Shown: positions 62,066 to 64,000 of the stretch, one piece after another
How the letters are laid out: each line of letters opens with the position of its first letter
How positions within the stretch are numbered: the first letter of the stretch is position 1
DNA from: Lentibacter sp. XHP0401
GTDB lineage: Bacteria > Pseudomonadota > Alphaproteobacteria > Rhodobacterales > Rhodobacteraceae
Assembly: GCF_025751535.1 (NCBI RefSeq)
Contig: NZ_JAOWLC010000005.1
Span: forward strand, 62,001 to 126,000
Length of the DNA: 64,000 nt
Direction: 5' to 3'
Position numbers and translations under genes: made by a program
The notes under the pieces: model-generated
What the model was told of the DNA's origin: nothing
Database searches by the model: none
The model's input: only the letters and a program-made list of their open reading frames with translations

Positions 62066-63841
62066 ATGCCAACCTACACCGCCCCCGTCAAAGACCTTCA
62101 GTTCGTCCTGCACGAAGTTCTCAAAGCCAGCGCCTCCGATATTCCGGGCTACAGCGAGCTTGAGCCCGATTTCACATCTGCCGTGCTGGAAGAAGCAGGC
62201 AAAATCTGCTCCGATGTTCTTGCCCCCCTCAATGTGGTTGGCGATAACGAGGGCTGCTCGCTTGAAAATGGGGTGGTCCGCGTGCCGACAGGCTTCAAGG
62301 AAGCCTTTGATCAGGTCCGCGAAGGTGGCTGGACAGGTCTGGATATGCCCGAACAATACGGCGGCCAAGGTATGCCCTATGTGCTCGGCACGGCTGTCGG
62401 TGAAATGTTCTCGGCCGCCAATCAGGCCTTCACCATGTATCAAGGCCTCACGCACGGCGCGGCCTCGGCCATCCTTGCCCACGGAACAGACGCCCAAAAA
62501 GACACTTATCTGCCCAAGATGGTCTCTTGCGAGTGGACCGGCACGATGAACCTGACAGAGCCACACTGCGGAACCGATTTGGGCCTCATGCGCACCAAAG
62601 CGGAGCCACAGGACGATGGCAGCTTCAAAATCTCCGGCCAGAAAATCTTTATCTCCTCAGGTGAACACGAGATGGCCGACAACATCATCCACCTGGTCCT
62701 CGCCAAAATCCCGGGCGGCCCCGATGGCATCAAAGGTGTGTCGCTCTTCATCGTGCCCAAATTCATAGTCAAGGACGACGGCTCTCTGGGCAATCGTAAC
62801 GGCGTGGTTTGCGGCAAGCTCGAAGAAAAGATGGGGATTCACGGCAACTCGACCTGCGTGATGGATTATGACGGTGCCACAGGCTACCTGCTCGGAACCG
62901 AGCACAAAGGCATGCGCGCCATGTTCACCATGATGAACGAAGCCCGCATCGGCGTTGGCATGCAAGGCCTCGCCCAAGCCGAAGCCGCTTATCAAAACGC
63001 TGTTTTCTACGCCAAAGACCGCCTTCAAGGCCGCGATGTCACAGGCGTGAAAAACCCCGATGGCCCCGCCGATCCGCTCATCGTGCACCCCGATGTGCGC
63101 CGCATGTTGATGGATCAGAAAAGCTTCGTCGAAGCGGGCCGCGCCTTTATTCTCTGGGGTTCGTCGCTCATTGATGCCGCCCACCGCGCCGATGACAAAG
63201 ACGCCGACGGCCTCATCTCGCTGATGACCCCGGTGGTCAAAGGCTTCCTCACCGATATGGGCTACGCCATGACAGTCGAGGCGCAGCAGGTTTACGGCGG
63301 TCACGGCTACATTGAGGAATGGGGCATGTCGCAGTTTACCCGCGATGCCCGCATCGCCATGATCTACGAGGGCGCCAATGGCGTTCAGGCCCTCGATCTG
63401 GTGGGTCGCAAGCTGGCGCAAGACGGTGGCAAACATGTCATGGCCTTCTTTGATATGGTCAAATCCTTCTGCGCCGAGCAAAAAGATGTCAAAGGCATGG
63501 AGCCCTTTGTCGAGCCGCTCAAGAAAGCATCGAAGGACCTTCAGGCAGCAGGCATGTTCTTCATGCAAAACGGCATGAAGAACCCCAACGCAGCACTGGC
63601 TGGCTCAACCGACTTCATGCACATGATGGGCCATGTCTGCCTTGGCCTCATGTGGGCCCGCATGGCGCGCGCCTCGCTTGATGCCCTCGCCGCAGGTGCC
63701 TCTGACGCAGCGTTTTACGAGACCAAACTGGCAACAGGCCGCTACTATATGGCACGCCGCCTGCCCGCCACAGCCTTGCACCTTGCAAGAATCGAAAGCG
63801 GAGCAGATCCTGTCATGGCACTGAGCGAGGACCAGTTTTAA
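62066..63841 (+). CDS. dmdC: Acyl-CoA dehydrogenase, FadE/DmdC type
   Basis: The 591-residue FAD enzyme is a long acyl-CoA dehydrogenase with an extra C-terminal domain. It begins with the [18 protein letters not shown] family start; then LNLTEPHCG-like and [13 protein letters not shown] segments, the dehydrogenase core, and [21 protein letters not shown] near 450. The length and start match DmdC (3-methylmercaptopropionyl-CoA dehydrogenase of DMSP demethylation) and FadE-type paralogues, which cannot be separated by reading alone. The MerR gene directly upstream and the thioesterases suggest acyl-CoA turnover. Confidence 0.85.
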   Translation: MPTYTAPVKDLQFVLHEVLKASASDIPGYSELEPDFTSAVLEEAGKICSDVLAPLNVVGDNEGCSLENGVVRVPTGFKEAFDQVREGGWTGLDMPEQYGGQGMPYVLGTAVGEMFSAANQAFTMYQGLTHGAASAILAHGTDAQKDTYLPKMVSCEWTGTMNLTEPHCGTDLGLMRTKAEPQDDGSFKISGQKIFISSGEHEMADNIIHLVLAKIPGGPDGIKGVSLFIVPKFIVKDDGSLGNRNGVVCGKLEEKMGIHGNSTCVMDYDGATGYLLGTEHKGMRAMFTMMNEARIGVGMQGLAQAEAAYQNAVFYAKDRLQGRDVTGVKNPDGPADPLIVHPDVRRMLMDQKSFVEAGRAFILWGSSLIDAAHRADDKDADGLISLMTPVVKGFLTDMGYAMTVEAQQVYGGHGYIEEWGMSQFTRDARIAMIYEGANGVQALDLVGRKLAQDGGKHVMAFFDMVKSFCAEQKDVKGMEPFVEPLKKASKDLQAAGMFFMQNGMKNPNAALAGSTDFMHMMGHVCLGLMWARMARASLDALAAGASDAAFYETKLATGRYYMARRLPATALHLARIESGADPVMALSEDQF

Positions 63842-63855
63842 GCACCGAGGAACCG

Positions 63856-64000
63856 ATGAACAGCCTGCGAGAACTTGTCCTGATCCTGTCCTGCTTTACA
63901 TGGCTTGGCGCAGCGATCTACATGGCCCTTGGCGTCGTCTCTCTTGAGGTCGCCAAAGGCACAGAGGCCGCCGAACACGCAGGCATGGGCAAAAGCCCCT
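63856..64000 (+). CDS. Hypothetical small membrane or secreted protein, truncated by window end
   Basis: An ATG 14 bases after the dehydrogenase stop, with GAGGAA five bases upstream, opens a frame that runs off the window. The visible 48 residues begin with a hydrophobic helix (LVLILSCFTWLGAAIYMALGVV), then a polar stretch. I do not recognise a family. It is probably co-transcribed with the dehydrogenase. Confidence 0.55.
   Translation, partial: MNSLRELVLILSCFTWLGAAIYMALGVVSLEVAKGTEAAEHAGMGKSP

Noticed and set aside
1-64000. CRISPR arrays, insertion sequences or prophage genes
   Set aside because: No regularly spaced repeats, transposase or phage structural motifs were seen on either strand.

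Overview
The window is ordinary chromosomal DNA from a Roseobacter-group alphaproteobacterium (Rhodobacteraceae). The main signs are a Caulobacter/Rhodobacter-style tad pilus gene order, GC-rich codon use, paired folD and fhs, a DmdC-type acyl-CoA dehydrogenase, a tripartite tricarboxylate (TTT) transporter, a Hint-domain protein, and many ATGA stop/start overlaps. I see no rRNA, tRNA, CRISPR array, insertion sequence, integrase or phage gene. The species is not identifiable by reading alone.

Layout. 1-7183 (+): 3' part of a tad/Flp pilus locus (OmpA-domain protein end, cpaE, cpaF, tadB, tadC, two TPR lipoproteins, prepilin peptidase). 7171-11676: a polytopic membrane protein, a divergent AAA ATPase and a cardiolipin synthase. 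11682-18034 (-): folD, fhs, a MOSC protein and a MotB-like/MotA-like membrane pair with a very long coiled coil. 18182-21032: a small secreted protein with a long structured leader, a ChaC-like protein, a DUF2125 protein and an HD hydrolase. 21264-26014 (-): extensin-like protein, tyrC, hisC, rpsD, Hint protein. 26216-27895: TetR regulator with a palindromic operator, META-domain lipoprotein, recO. 27905-36949: a catabolic locus made of TTT transporter tctCBA, aldehyde dehydrogenase, APH-type kinase and Tm-1-like protein, divergent from an IclR regulator and a class-III aminotransferase.

36953-39568 (-): lytic transglycosylase, MlaC, MlaA. 39749-42900 (+): a type I secretion ABC/adaptor pair. 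42978-45709 (+): ridA, GDPD, FemAB-like acyltransferase, pterin dehydratase. 45726-49532: YaeQ, peroxiredoxin, ferredoxin reductase, rsmD, map. 49741-54807: sfsA, a competence/damage-inducible-A-like domain protein, GNAT, AhpD-like, OmpA-domain protein, a SulP transporter without STAS. 54843-58776: GFA protein, 5'-nucleotidase, DUF952, pyrD, arsC-like. 58763-63841: MATE exporter, two thioesterases, two MerR regulators, a DmdC/FadE-type dehydrogenase; the last gene runs off the end.

How they work together. The tad genes build a Flp pilus secretion motor. The TTT/ALDH/aminotransferase/kinase set looks like one regulon for import and oxidation of an amine or amino-acid derivative under IclR control. 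FolD and Fhs interconvert one-carbon folates, and the DmdC-like gene with MerR regulators fits acyl-CoA oxidation. The items most worth following are a repeated intergenic element behind five minus-strand genes, the MotAB-like coiled-coil machine, the operator palindromes at the IclR and TetR genes, the 145-base tctA/aldehyde dehydrogenase overlap and the structured leader near 18.5 kb.
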